Shown piece after piece: positions 24,215 to 32,406 of a DNA stretch of 64,000 nt. Position 1 is the stretch's first letter; every line of letters begins with the position of its first letter. The DNA comes from Paramagnetospirillum marisnigri. GTDB taxonomy: Bacteria; Pseudomonadota; Alphaproteobacteria; Rhodospirillales; Magnetospirillaceae. The position numbers and the translations under genes were made by a program. Below the pieces are notes generated by a model. That model worked only from the letters and a program-made list of their open reading frames with translations. It did not search any database and was not told the DNA's origin. The stretch lies in assembly GCF_001650715.1 (NCBI RefSeq), contig NZ_LWQT01000028.1, positions 62,001 to 126,000 on the forward strand. Direction: 5' to 3'.

Positions 24215-25993
24215 ATGGCTACCGTCGGCGAAGCCCTCACCCAGGCCGCCCAATGTCAGGCCGAAGGATCGGCGGCCGAGGCGGAAATGCTTTACCGTGC
24301 CATCCTCGATCAGTTCCCCGATTTGCCCGAGGCGCTTAACGGCCTGGGAATAGCGCTGTTCGGGCAGGGAGAAAGGGCGGCCGGGGCCGCCCTGGTTCAA
24401 GCGGCCACGGCCAAGTCCCCGAGCGAGCCCGTCTTCCATTCCAATGCTGTGGAAATGTTGGTGGCGCTCAACCGTCCCTTGGAGGCGGCGTCGCACCTGG
24501 AACGGATCATTGCACTGCTGCCAGAACCGGCTCCCGACCTGATCGGCCGTCTAGGTCAGTTGCTGCTGGGCGATCCCACCCGAACCGACGAGGCTATCGC
24601 CATACTTGAGCGGGCTCTGGCCCTGGGTTGCGACGATGTCTACCTGTTCGCTGAACTGGCGGGTGTCTACAGTGAGGCGGGGCGATTCGAGGAATCCATC
24701 GCCACCTATCGCAAGGGCCTTGCCCGCCACCCGGATGCGGCGTGGATGTTCAGCAACATGCTGGTGACCATCATGATGGTCAGCACATATTCGGCCCGGC
24801 AGGTTTTCGAGGCCCATCTGGAGTTTGGAGAGGCCTACGAGCCGCTTTTCCGAGGCCGGATCAAGCCGCACCGCAACTCCCCTGATCCGAATCGGGTATT
24901 GCGGATCGGTTATCTGTCACCGAATTTCCGCGGGCATATCCTGATGATGAATATCTTGCCCGTGCTGCGCGAACATGACCGTTCGAAGGTCTCCGTGCAC
25001 GTTTTTGCGCATGTGCCCGAACCGGATTCCGTTACCCGCAAGGTCATGGAGGCTTGCGATGACTTCGTATTCATCCACAAGATGGATGATGATGCTGTCG
25101 CCGATCTAGTTCGCGAGCGGGAAATCGACATTCTGGTGCATCCGATGGGGCATTGGGCCGACAACCGCCTGCTAGTCTTCGCGCGAAAGCCAGCTCCCAT
25201 TCAGGTGAACTACACCTGCAATTCGCCAACCATGGGCATGCGCAGCTTCGACTACATGTTCGTCGATCGTTGGCTGGATTTCGACGACAGCCTGCAGGAA
25301 TTCGCGGTGGAGACACTCTATCGCTTGGAACACGGCTTCGTGACGACCGAATATGCCATTGCCCCCAGGATCGCCCCGCCGCCATGCCTGGAAAACGGTC
25401 ATGTCACCTTTGGATCGTTCAACAATCCGGCCAAGCTTTCCGACAAGACGCTCACTCTGTGGACCCGGGTCATGGCAATGGTTCCAAATGCCCGGCTACT
25501 GATTAAAGGAGGAAAAATCGATACTCCGGGATTTGCTGACCACCTCCGGGCCAGGGTCGCCCGGTTCGGTATTGACCCGTCGCGTCTGAGTCTCCTCGGC
25601 CATATGGGATCCTACGAAGATCATCTGCTGGCCCATAATCAGGTCGACATTTTCCTTGATTCCTTGCCGTTCGGGGGCGGGCGAACCACCGAGGATGCTA
25701 TCTGGATGGGATGCCCGGTGGTGACTCTGGTTGGACCGGAACTGCACGGCCGCAATACCGCCAACCGTCACCTGCGACTGGGCACGCCCGAACTGTGCGC
25801 CCATGGCGAGGACGACTATGTGGCCATCTGCGCAGCCCTGGCGGCCGATCCCGAGCGTCTCTCTTTCTACCGTGCCAATTTGCGCGACATCTGGCTGCGT
25901 TCCTCCTTGACCGACTACAGAACCCATGCCGACGATCTGGAACGTGCCTACCGCGACATCTGGCAACTCTGGTGCGCGGAGCAGCGTCCATGA
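24215..25993 (+). CDS. TPR-GT41 glycosyltransferase 2, Lys type, divergent
   Basis: 592 residues: a short TPR half (to about 220) and a GT41 catalytic half starting LRIGYLSPNFRGH near 226. K407 is present in FNNPAKLSDKTL. Unlike its paralogues the usual Asp after SP is Asn (SPNF), the AGHT loop reads PMGHWADNRLL, and the site after it is SPTMGMRSFDYMF instead of a TTG loop. The donor motif is DSLPFGGGRTTEDAIWMG. The gene follows rfbB by 12 bp with a weak ribosome site. The 3' end faces gene 26025 on the other strand. Activity is likely but less certain than for the others. Confidence 0.9.
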   Translation: MATVGEALTQAAQCQAEGSAAEAEMLYRAILDQFPDLPEALNGLGIALFGQGERAAGAALVQAATAKSPSEPVFHSNAVEMLVALNRPLEAASHLERIIALLPEPAPDLIGRLGQLLLGDPTRTDEAIAILERALALGCDDVYLFAELAGVYSEAGRFEESIATYRKGLARHPDAAWMFSNMLVTIMMVSTYSARQVFEAHLEFGEAYEPLFRGRIKPHRNSPDPNRVLRIGYLSPNFRGHILMMNILPVLREHDRSKVSVHVFAHVPEPDSVTRKVMEACDDFVFIHKMDDDAVADLVREREIDILVHPMGHWADNRLLVFARKPAPIQVNYTCNSPTMGMRSFDYMFVDRWLDFDDSLQEFAVETLYRLEHGFVTTEYAIAPRIAPPPCLENGHVTFGSFNNPAKLSDKTLTLWTRVMAMVPNARLLIKGGKIDTPGFADHLRARVARFGIDPSRLSLLGHMGSYEDHLLAHNQVDIFLDSLPFGGGRTTEDAIWMGCPVVTLVGPELHGRNTANRHLRLGTPELCAHGEDDYVAICAALAADPERLSFYRANLRDIWLRSSLTDYRTHADDLERAYRDIWQLWCAEQRP

Positions 25994-26024
25994 GCGTCAT
26001 GCATGCGACACGTGGCCGAACCAG

Positions 26025-28097
26025 TCAGGTCTGTCGGCGACAGGCCTGGCGCCACAGGCCGCGATAGGCCGCCTCGATATCGCCCACCACCAGCGGCCCG
26101 TCGCAGACCGGCGAGGACCGCAGGCGGGGGCGCAAGCTTTGGCGCAGATCGATCTGTCGCCCGCGATCGGCGGCCAACCGGGCGGCGATGGCCACATAGT
26201 CGGCGTCGTCCCTGGCCACCAGATCGGCCAGCCCGGCATTGCTCAGGATCGAGGCACCCGCCCGCTGCCAGGCATTGGGGCCGGGCAGGCTGATCACCGG
26301 CACACCCATCCACAGCGGGATCAGCACGGTGGTATTGCCGGAATGCAGCGGTGAATCCAGCACCGCCGTGACCCGGCCATAGAATCCCATGTTGCGGCCC
26401 CAGCCGCCGGGAATGCCCTCGATATCCACCCGCCCGGCCAGTTCGCCCAGGCGGCGGCGCCACAGTTCCGTCGCCTCGGGGTCATCGAACAGGTTGTGCT
26501 TGGCCAGGATGCGGGAGTCCGGCACCGCGTCCAGAAGCCGTGCCCACAGGGCGATGGTGCGGGCATCCAACCGGGCGGGATCGGCGACGCTGGCGAAGAC
26601 GGTTCGTTCCGGCGGCTCCGGCGCTGGGTCGGGCCAGCGGGCATCGGGCAGGAAAGGGGCGATGATGCGTGGCAGCCGATGGACGGTCTCGGTAAACTCG
26701 GCCTCGCAGCCCATAGGGGTCAGGAAGGGATCGCCTAGCAGGGTGTCCATGGCATCCACCCCGGTGGTGGCGGAATAGCCGATCAGGGTGGCTACCTGGA
26801 TCGGGGCGGGGCGGTGGGCGAAGGCGAACAGCCGGTTGTCGCTGGTATGGCCCGCCAGATCCACCAGGATGTCGATGCCATCGGCGCAGATAGCCTCGGC
26901 CAGGGCGGCATCGGTCAGCCCCGCCGTCCGTCGCCAGTGATCGGCCGAGGCCCGCATGCGCTGGCTGTGGGAATCTTCCACCACCACGTCGGAATAGCAG
27001 AAGACTTCGACCTGGCTCTTGTCGTGATGGGCCAGCAGCGGCTCGATATAGAAGGCGCAGGCATGCTGCCGAAAATCGCCCGAGACATAGCCGATGCGCA
27101 ACCGCCGCTCGGGCTCCCATGATCGCGGCGCGGGGGCGAGCGGGGTGATGCCGATGGCCAAGCGGTTCCAGGCACGGGCCTCGGCCACCATGGCGGCGGC
27201 GGGAAGGTCCGGGACGTATTGCAGGCAGAACAGAAGCTTGCCGGTGACGCTGCTCAGGATATTGGCGGGCAGTCTCTGCGGCGTCGCCAAGGTACGGCGC
27301 AGGCGAAGGATGGCCTCGTCGACCCGCCCCAGGGCGGTCAGGGTGGTGGCGGCGCAATCGGCGATATAGACATTGCCCTCGGGAGCCAGCCTCTCGGCCG
27401 CGTCCACCATATTCTGGGCGGCCACGGCATGGCCCAGCCGGTGCTCGGCCTGGGCCCGCGCCAGCAGGGCGGCCAGATGGGGTGTCGTGCGTTCGGTGGC
27501 GCGCCGGGCCAGTGCCAGGGCCTCGTCGGCCTCGCCGCGATGCAGCAGGACCAGGGCCAGATTGGTCAGGGCACCGCCGTCATCGGGGGACAGGGTCAGG
27601 GCGTGACGCAGGATCGGTTCCGCCTCGGCATGGCGCCGTGCCTGGATCAACTGGCTGGACAGGGCGATCAAGGCGTCGACGGAGTCGGGCCGGTGGCGCA
27701 GCAAGGCGCCATAAGCCTCGATGGCGTCCTGGCCCCGCCCCAGTGCGACCAGGGCGTCGGCCCGGTTGGCGAGATCGTCGGAGGTTTCCTGGCCCAGGGC
27801 CGCCACGGCCTCGAGATGGACCAGGGCTGTGTCTGGCCGTGCGCATTGTACTGCCAGGAAGGCGCAGGCCCGGTGCATTCCCGCCTCGGCGGGTGCCAGG
27901 GCGACGGCTTGCTCGAAAGCGGCCAGGGCTTCGTCCAGGCGCTCCAACTCAGTCAGAACCTCGCCCTGGAACTGTCGTACCACCGGCTCGGCGGGAAGCA
28001 GTTCCGCCAGACGCGCCGCCCATCGCGCCGAGGCGGACAGGTCACCCGCTTGGCGGGCGGCGATGGCTTCAGCCATCACGTGCCGGGGATCATCCAT
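26025..28097 (-). CDS. TPR-GT41 glycosyltransferase 3, Arg type
   Basis: 690 residues: TPR array to about 325, then a catalytic half from RRLRIGYVSGDFRQHACAFY (about 330). The position equivalent to the catalytic Lys is Arg (VADPARLDART), and the donor motif is LDSPLHSGNTTVLIPLWMG. The IGYSATTG loop, PGGW motif and NAWQR place it close to the gene at 55983. The start is supported by a strong AGGAGA site. It is the third gene of a minus-strand operon with rfbC and an epimerase and is the only GT41 gene on this strand. Confidence 0.92.
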   Translation of the reverse strand: MDDPRHVMAEAIAARQAGDLSASARWAARLAELLPAEPVVRQFQGEVLTELERLDEALAAFEQAVALAPAEAGMHRACAFLAVQCARPDTALVHLEAVAALGQETSDDLANRADALVALGRGQDAIEAYGALLRHRPDSVDALIALSSQLIQARRHAEAEPILRHALTLSPDDGGALTNLALVLLHRGEADEALALARRATERTTPHLAALLARAQAEHRLGHAVAAQNMVDAAERLAPEGNVYIADCAATTLTALGRVDEAILRLRRTLATPQRLPANILSSVTGKLLFCLQYVPDLPAAAMVAEARAWNRLAIGITPLAPAPRSWEPERRLRIGYVSGDFRQHACAFYIEPLLAHHDKSQVEVFCYSDVVVEDSHSQRMRASADHWRRTAGLTDAALAEAICADGIDILVDLAGHTSDNRLFAFAHRPAPIQVATLIGYSATTGVDAMDTLLGDPFLTPMGCEAEFTETVHRLPRIIAPFLPDARWPDPAPEPPERTVFASVADPARLDARTIALWARLLDAVPDSRILAKHNLFDDPEATELWRRRLGELAGRVDIEGIPGGWGRNMGFYGRVTAVLDSPLHSGNTTVLIPLWMGVPVISLPGPNAWQRAGASILSNAGLADLVARDDADYVAIAARLAADRGRQIDLRQSLRPRLRSSPVCDGPLVVGDIEAAYRGLWRQACRRQT

Positions 28098-28106
28098 GCG
28101 ATCTCC

Positions 28107-29084
28107 TCAGCTCTCGGCGGCGAGGAAGGCACGGGCGGTAAGCTCCAGACCTTGCCGCAGGCCGATGCGGGGCCGCCAGCCGGTGGCGCGGGCCAGGGCC
28201 TCCCACTCGCCGACGAAATTACGGAACTCGATGGGCGACAGATTGGACGGCGGCGGCGTCGCCGTCATGGTCGCCGCCCGGCCGGTGAGGGCGCGCGCCA
28301 CCTCGGCCGCCAGACCGAAGGCCTCGGCCACGGTGTGGCCCTCGCCGGAACAGACCAGATAGCCTGCCCCGTCCAGGGCCGCTCCCGCCGCCCCGGCCAT
28401 GACGAAGGCCTCGACCACGTCGGTGATATAGACATAGTCGCGCACCCAGTCGCCATCGCCGAACAAGGTGATCCCGGCGCCGTCCAGGGCGCGCTTCAGC
28501 ACCTTGTTGAGGATGCCGCGATCGGCGGCCGACGACCCGACGCCGGGGCCGTAGACATTGGCCAGGCGCAGGGCGCCGCCCCGGACATGGCCCAGGCGGA
28601 CATACAGCGCCAGATAGGCTTCCGCCGCCAGCTTGCCGGTATCATAGGCGGTGACCGGGCGGGGCGGGGTATCGAAGGTCACCGGCAATTGCTCAGGCAG
28701 CCCGGCGGTGGTGGCGGTGCTGGCCAGGACAAGGCTGGGCTTGCGGCCATGCTTGCGGGCGGCCTCCAGCAGCCGGATCGGCGCGCCCGCATTGGTCATC
28801 AGGTCGGCCACCGGGTCGGCCTCGGCCTGATAGACGCTGGTCTGGGCGGCGCAATGCATCACCACGTCGATACCGTCCATCAGCCGGTCGCAGAAGTCTT
28901 GGTCCTGCAATTCGCCGATGACATCCTCGACATCATCGCGGGGGGTGAAGGGACGACGCGACTGGCGCCGGACCCGGGCGCCCAGTTCGCTCAGGCGTCC
29001 GACCAGGGCCGAACCGACGAAACCGGCGGCGCCGGTGACCAGCACCGGGCGATCCTGGTAGAACTCGGTCAGGCGTCGGCTCAT
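28107..29084 (-). CDS. NAD-dependent epimerase/dehydratase (SDR)
   Basis: 325 residues. Nucleotide site VTGAAGFVGSALVGRL, catalytic-region ASTATTAG and AYDTGKLAAE with the YxxxK pair, and RDYVYITDVVEAFVMAG. The substrate cannot be assigned; it could be a reductase or an epimerase for a dTDP or UDP sugar. The start overlaps the rfbC stop by four bases (ATGA) and the GT41 gene starts nine bp after it. The longer frame upstream is the rfbC strand read in another frame. Confidence 0.85.
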   Translation of the reverse strand: MSRRLTEFYQDRPVLVTGAAGFVGSALVGRLSELGARVRRQSRRPFTPRDDVEDVIGELQDQDFCDRLMDGIDVVMHCAAQTSVYQAEADPVADLMTNAGAPIRLLEAARKHGRKPSLVLASTATTAGLPEQLPVTFDTPPRPVTAYDTGKLAAEAYLALYVRLGHVRGGALRLANVYGPGVGSSAADRGILNKVLKRALDGAGITLFGDGDWVRDYVYITDVVEAFVMAGAAGAALDGAGYLVCSGEGHTVAEAFGLAAEVARALTGRAATMTATPPPSNLSPIEFRNFVGEWEALARATGWRPRIGLRQGLELTARAFLAAES

Positions 29085-29635
29085 GCCCCTTCCGCCTCCA
29101 GGCGGCGGCAATGCTCGGCGAAGCTGGGAAAGGCGGCGTCGCGGGCCGAGATCACCGGATCGGCGATGGGCCAGGGCACCGCCAGGGTGGGGTCGTTCCA
29201 GACGATGCCGCCCTCGTCGTCGGGGCGGTAGTAGTCGGTGCATTTGTAATGGACGGTGGCGCGCTCGCTCAGCAAGGCGAAGCCATGGGCGAAGCCCGGC
29301 GGCATGTAGACCTGGCGGGCGGTCTCGGCGGTCAGCTCGAAGCTCTCCCATTTGCCGAAGGTCGCCGAGCCCGGGCGGATATCGAGGCAGACATCGAGAA
29401 TGGCGCCCTCGGTCAGGAACACCAACTGGCCCTGGGGAAAGCGGCGCTGGAAGTGAAAGCCCCGCACCACCCGGCCCGAGGACACCGAGACGTTGTCTTG
29501 GACGAAACTCTCGGCGATGCCCGCCTCGCGAAAGCGGCGGTCGTTCCAGCTTTCGAAGAAGCGGCCGCGCGAATCGCCGAAGGTCTTGGGCTCCAGCAGC
29601 AACAGGCCGGACAGGGTGGTGGTCAGGACATTCAT
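29081..29635 (-). CDS. rfbC: dTDP-4-dehydrorhamnose 3,5-epimerase family protein
   Basis: 184 residues, the usual RfbC length, single cupin. Motifs seen: KTFGDSRGRFFESW, VVRGFHFQR (classical is RGLHYQ), FLTEGAILDV, PPGFAHGFALL and CTDYYRPDDEGGIVWNDP. RfbC epimerises C3 and C5 of dTDP-4-keto-6-deoxyglucose toward dTDP-L-rhamnose. The terminal reductase RfbD is not found here, and Leu-Tyr changed to Phe-Phe in the catalytic His segment is unusual but conservative. It starts the minus-strand operon, divergent from the GT41 gene at 29777. Confidence 0.88.
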   Translation of the reverse strand: MNVLTTTLSGLLLLEPKTFGDSRGRFFESWNDRRFREAGIAESFVQDNVSVSSGRVVRGFHFQRRFPQGQLVFLTEGAILDVCLDIRPGSATFGKWESFELTAETARQVYMPPGFAHGFALLSERATVHYKCTDYYRPDDEGGIVWNDPTLAVPWPIADPVISARDAAFPSFAEHCRRLEAEGA

Positions 29636-29776
29636 GGGATGGTTTCCGGCGGGCCGAGGGGTTCATTCTATATACACGCCCACTTCGCGCCCGGTCCATG
29701 GCTCCGTCGCGGGCTTGAGCCCAAGGCGGAGGCGGTGCACACTGCCGCCTGCGAACAGGACCAGGAGGATGGTTTG
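29636..29776. promoter_or_regulatory. Divergent intergenic region with likely promoters
   Basis: The 141-bp gap separates rfbC (minus) from the GT41 gene at 29777 (plus). The only AT-rich spot in it is TTCATTCTATATACAC at about 29664-29679, which offers a -10-like TATAGAAT on the minus strand. No clear -35 hexamer was found. The right end carries AGGAGG (29763-29768) for the plus-strand gene. Confidence 0.35.
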
Positions 29777-31762
29777 GTGCCGAGCGTGTTGGAACAGGCC
29801 TTGGAACATCATCATGCCGGACGTCTGGCCGAGGCCGAGGTCCTGTATCGCCAATTGGCCGACGCCGATCCCGATGATCCCGATTCGCGCTATTGGCTGG
29901 CGACATTCTATATTGAGAGGCAGCGCTACGAAGATGCTGTTAGCGTCATCAGGCGGTCGATAGAACTGGAGCCGCATAGCTCCGCGCATGTGACCATCCT
30001 TGGGCATGCCCTGCAATCCATAGGACGGGTGGATGAGGCGCTTGGCTGTTGGGACCTTGTGCTTAGCATGTCGCCTGATAACACGGATGCACTCTTCCGC
30101 CGGGCTTTGGCGTTGGAACTGCTGGGACGGAGCGACGAAGCCGCCGCCGCTTATTATGCCCTGGTCCAGATGGACGACAACCATGCCGGAGCCTGGCATA
30201 ATCTGGGCTGCATCCTGGGACGCCAGGAGCGCTTCGAGGATGCGGCCATCTGTTACCGGGCCGCAACAGATGCCGATCCGAATCTGGTGGTGTCGTTCAA
30301 TAATCTGGGGGGGGTTCTCTACCATCAGCACCGGCTTGACGAGGCCATGCGGGCCTATGGCCGAGTGCTGGAACTGGGCGAAACAGCCTCAGTCCATCAC
30401 AATATAGGCATGATCTATCAAGATCAGGGGCGTCTTGCTGATGCGATCGCGTCGTATCGCAAGGCCATGGAGATCGACCCCGGTTTCAAGGAAGCTCATT
30501 CCGCCTTGCTGTTCTGCCTGTGTTTCGACGAAACCTCCGATCCCGATCAGGTGTTCCAGGAGCATCTCGACTATGGCAGGCGGCATGTGGCGGCGAATAA
30601 GACGCCGTTCGCGGAACACGCCAATGCCCGCGATCCCAACAGGCGGCTGAAGGTCGGCTATGTATCGCCAGATTTCCGTCTTCACCCCTGCTCGCACTTC
30701 GTCTTGCCGGTACTGGAACATCACGACAAGTCCCGGTTCGAGATATTCTGTTATTTCAATCGCGCGGTCGACGATCCTTATACGGAGCTATTTCGGCGAG
30801 TGGCCGACCACTGGAGCCGCTGCCAGGAGGAAAGCGACGAAGCGTTGGCCGCAAGGATCAGGGATGACGGGATCGATATTCTGGTGGAATGCGCCGGCCA
30901 TATGGGCAATAGCCGTCTGCCCATGTTCGGTCTTCGCCCCGCTCCAATCCAGGTCAGCCATCCCCTGTATCCCAACACCACCGGGGTGGCGACCATGGAC
31001 TACCGCATCATGGATCCCATATTCGCCCCCCCTTGGGCCGATGCCTGGCATTCGGAGTCCCTGGTGCGCATGCCCCAGGTCCACGTCTCCTATCGTCCGC
31101 ATCGATCTGACGTGGCGCCATCACCGGAACCGCCGTTCCGGTCCAACGGCTATGTCACTTTCGGCTGCTTCAACAATTTCGCCAAGATCGGCGAGAGCAC
31201 CGTGGATGCCTGGTCGGCCATTTTACGGCGAATTCCCACCGCGAAGCTGATGCTGAAGTGGAAGGGGCTGGGCGACCGCGAAGCCGAGCGCTATGCCCGT
31301 GCCAGATTTGTCCAGCGCGGCGTCGACCCTGATCGTATCGTTTTGGTGGGATGGTCTCCGGATCCCTACACCCCCTATCACGCCATCGACATCGCGCTGG
31401 ATCCGTTCTTTGCAAATGGCGGCACCACTACCTGTGATGCTTTGTGGATGGGGGTGCCGATCGTGACGTGTCACGGGCGGACACCTTTCTCGCGGGTAGG
31501 GCTGTGCCACCTGACGAATATCGGATTGCCGGACCTGATCACTGCCGACGCTCCGGCCTATATAGACAAGGTCGCGTGGCTCGCCTGCGATATTGACGCC
31601 CTGTCGGACCTTCGTCGAGGGATGCGCGAGCGCTTCATGGCTTCGCCGCTGATGGATGGAAGCGGCTATACCCGCCATCTGGAGGACGCCTACCGGGTCA
31701 TGTGGCGGCGGTGGTGCGCCGGTCTGCCGCCCGCCCCAATCGACTTTCCCCTTGGGGAATAG
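29777..31762 (+). CDS. TPR-GT41 glycosyltransferase 4, Lys type
   Basis: 661 residues from a GTG start chosen because AGGAGG lies eight bases before it; an adjacent TTG is possible. TPR units fill residues 5-285 (NLGGVLYHQHRLDEAMRAYG). The catalytic half begins LKVGYVSPDFRLHPCSHF (about 289). K470 in FNNFAKIGESTV is kept, with Phe instead of Pro before it. The loop after AGHM reads PNTTGVATMDYRIMDP and the donor motif is LDPFFANGGTTTCDALWMG. It is divergent from rfbC and starts a plus-strand group. Confidence 0.92.
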   Translation: MPSVLEQALEHHHAGRLAEAEVLYRQLADADPDDPDSRYWLATFYIERQRYEDAVSVIRRSIELEPHSSAHVTILGHALQSIGRVDEALGCWDLVLSMSPDNTDALFRRALALELLGRSDEAAAAYYALVQMDDNHAGAWHNLGCILGRQERFEDAAICYRAATDADPNLVVSFNNLGGVLYHQHRLDEAMRAYGRVLELGETASVHHNIGMIYQDQGRLADAIASYRKAMEIDPGFKEAHSALLFCLCFDETSDPDQVFQEHLDYGRRHVAANKTPFAEHANARDPNRRLKVGYVSPDFRLHPCSHFVLPVLEHHDKSRFEIFCYFNRAVDDPYTELFRRVADHWSRCQEESDEALAARIRDDGIDILVECAGHMGNSRLPMFGLRPAPIQVSHPLYPNTTGVATMDYRIMDPIFAPPWADAWHSESLVRMPQVHVSYRPHRSDVAPSPEPPFRSNGYVTFGCFNNFAKIGESTVDAWSAILRRIPTAKLMLKWKGLGDREAERYARARFVQRGVDPDRIVLVGWSPDPYTPYHAIDIALDPFFANGGTTTCDALWMGVPIVTCHGRTPFSRVGLCHLTNIGLPDLITADAPAYIDKVAWLACDIDALSDLRRGMRERFMASPLMDGSGYTRHLEDAYRVMWRRWCAGLPPAPIDFPLGE

Positions 31763-31827
31763 TGGCTGGATTCCGTTGCGTCATTGCTGTTACGCTGCGT
31801 CGCGAAATCCAATTCCCGGGTGAGGTC

Positions 31828-32376
31828 ATGGTGAAGCCAGTCATAGCGTTTGTGGTCGTAGCGCTTCTCTCGGTATCAGGCTGCGCCGGCGACAAGAGCC
31901 CGTGGTCACAAATCCAGGATCACTTCCGCCAGGCCAACGCCACCGGACAGGCCCAGCCCACAATTAGCGAGGCTTCGGCAGCTCCGGCTGCCGTGACCAA
32001 GATCGCCTATACCTTCTGTGACGGCTGTCTGGTCAACTCTGGCGGGACGGTCATGGCTACCGACCAGAAGCTGGTGGGTGACCTTGAACGGGTCGCCATG
32101 GTCGACGGCAATGTTTCCTTCATCGGCTGGGCGGCGGATACCGGGGTCGGCGAGCCGGTTCCCACGGTGCTGCTGGTCAGCGATGGCAAGGTAGTGGGCT
32201 CCGTGGTCCCCCGCGAGCCCCGCCCGGATGTGTCGGCCGCGCTGAAGCTGGTGAAGAAGATACACTTTGGCTTCGACCTGCGGGTGCCTGCCTCCGAACT
32301 GGGAAGCAGTGCCTGGGTCTGGATGGTTTCGGCGGACGGAAAGTCCCGTCGCATCGACAAGATGTTCCAGCGCTGA
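31828..32376 (+). CDS. Lipoprotein of unknown function
   Basis: 182 residues with a lipoprotein signal ending SVSGCAG (lipidated Cys near residue 19). The mature protein has a FCDGCL pair, a long beta-rich stretch (NVSFIGWAADTGVGEPVPTV, GKVVGSVVPREPRPDV), and no family that I recognise. GAGGTC precedes ATG 31828; the frame upstream adds 42 residues that read out of the previous gene. It sits 65 bp after one GT41 gene and 30 bp before the next, so it may be an envelope partner or acceptor of the glycosylation system. That is inference from position only. Confidence 0.6.
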   Translation: MVKPVIAFVVVALLSVSGCAGDKSPWSQIQDHFRQANATGQAQPTISEASAAPAAVTKIAYTFCDGCLVNSGGTVMATDQKLVGDLERVAMVDGNVSFIGWAADTGVGEPVPTVLLVSDGKVVGSVVPREPRPDVSAALKLVKKIHFGFDLRVPASELGSSAWVWMVSADGKSRRIDKMFQR

Positions 32377-32406
32377 TCTCCACAGTCGTCGGATAGGGGC
32401 ATTCCT

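Noticed and set aside
27219-29231. A 670-codon plus-strand frame opposite GT41 gene 3 and the epimerase
   Set aside because: It is the antisense shadow of two good genes and lacks any domain or ribosome site.
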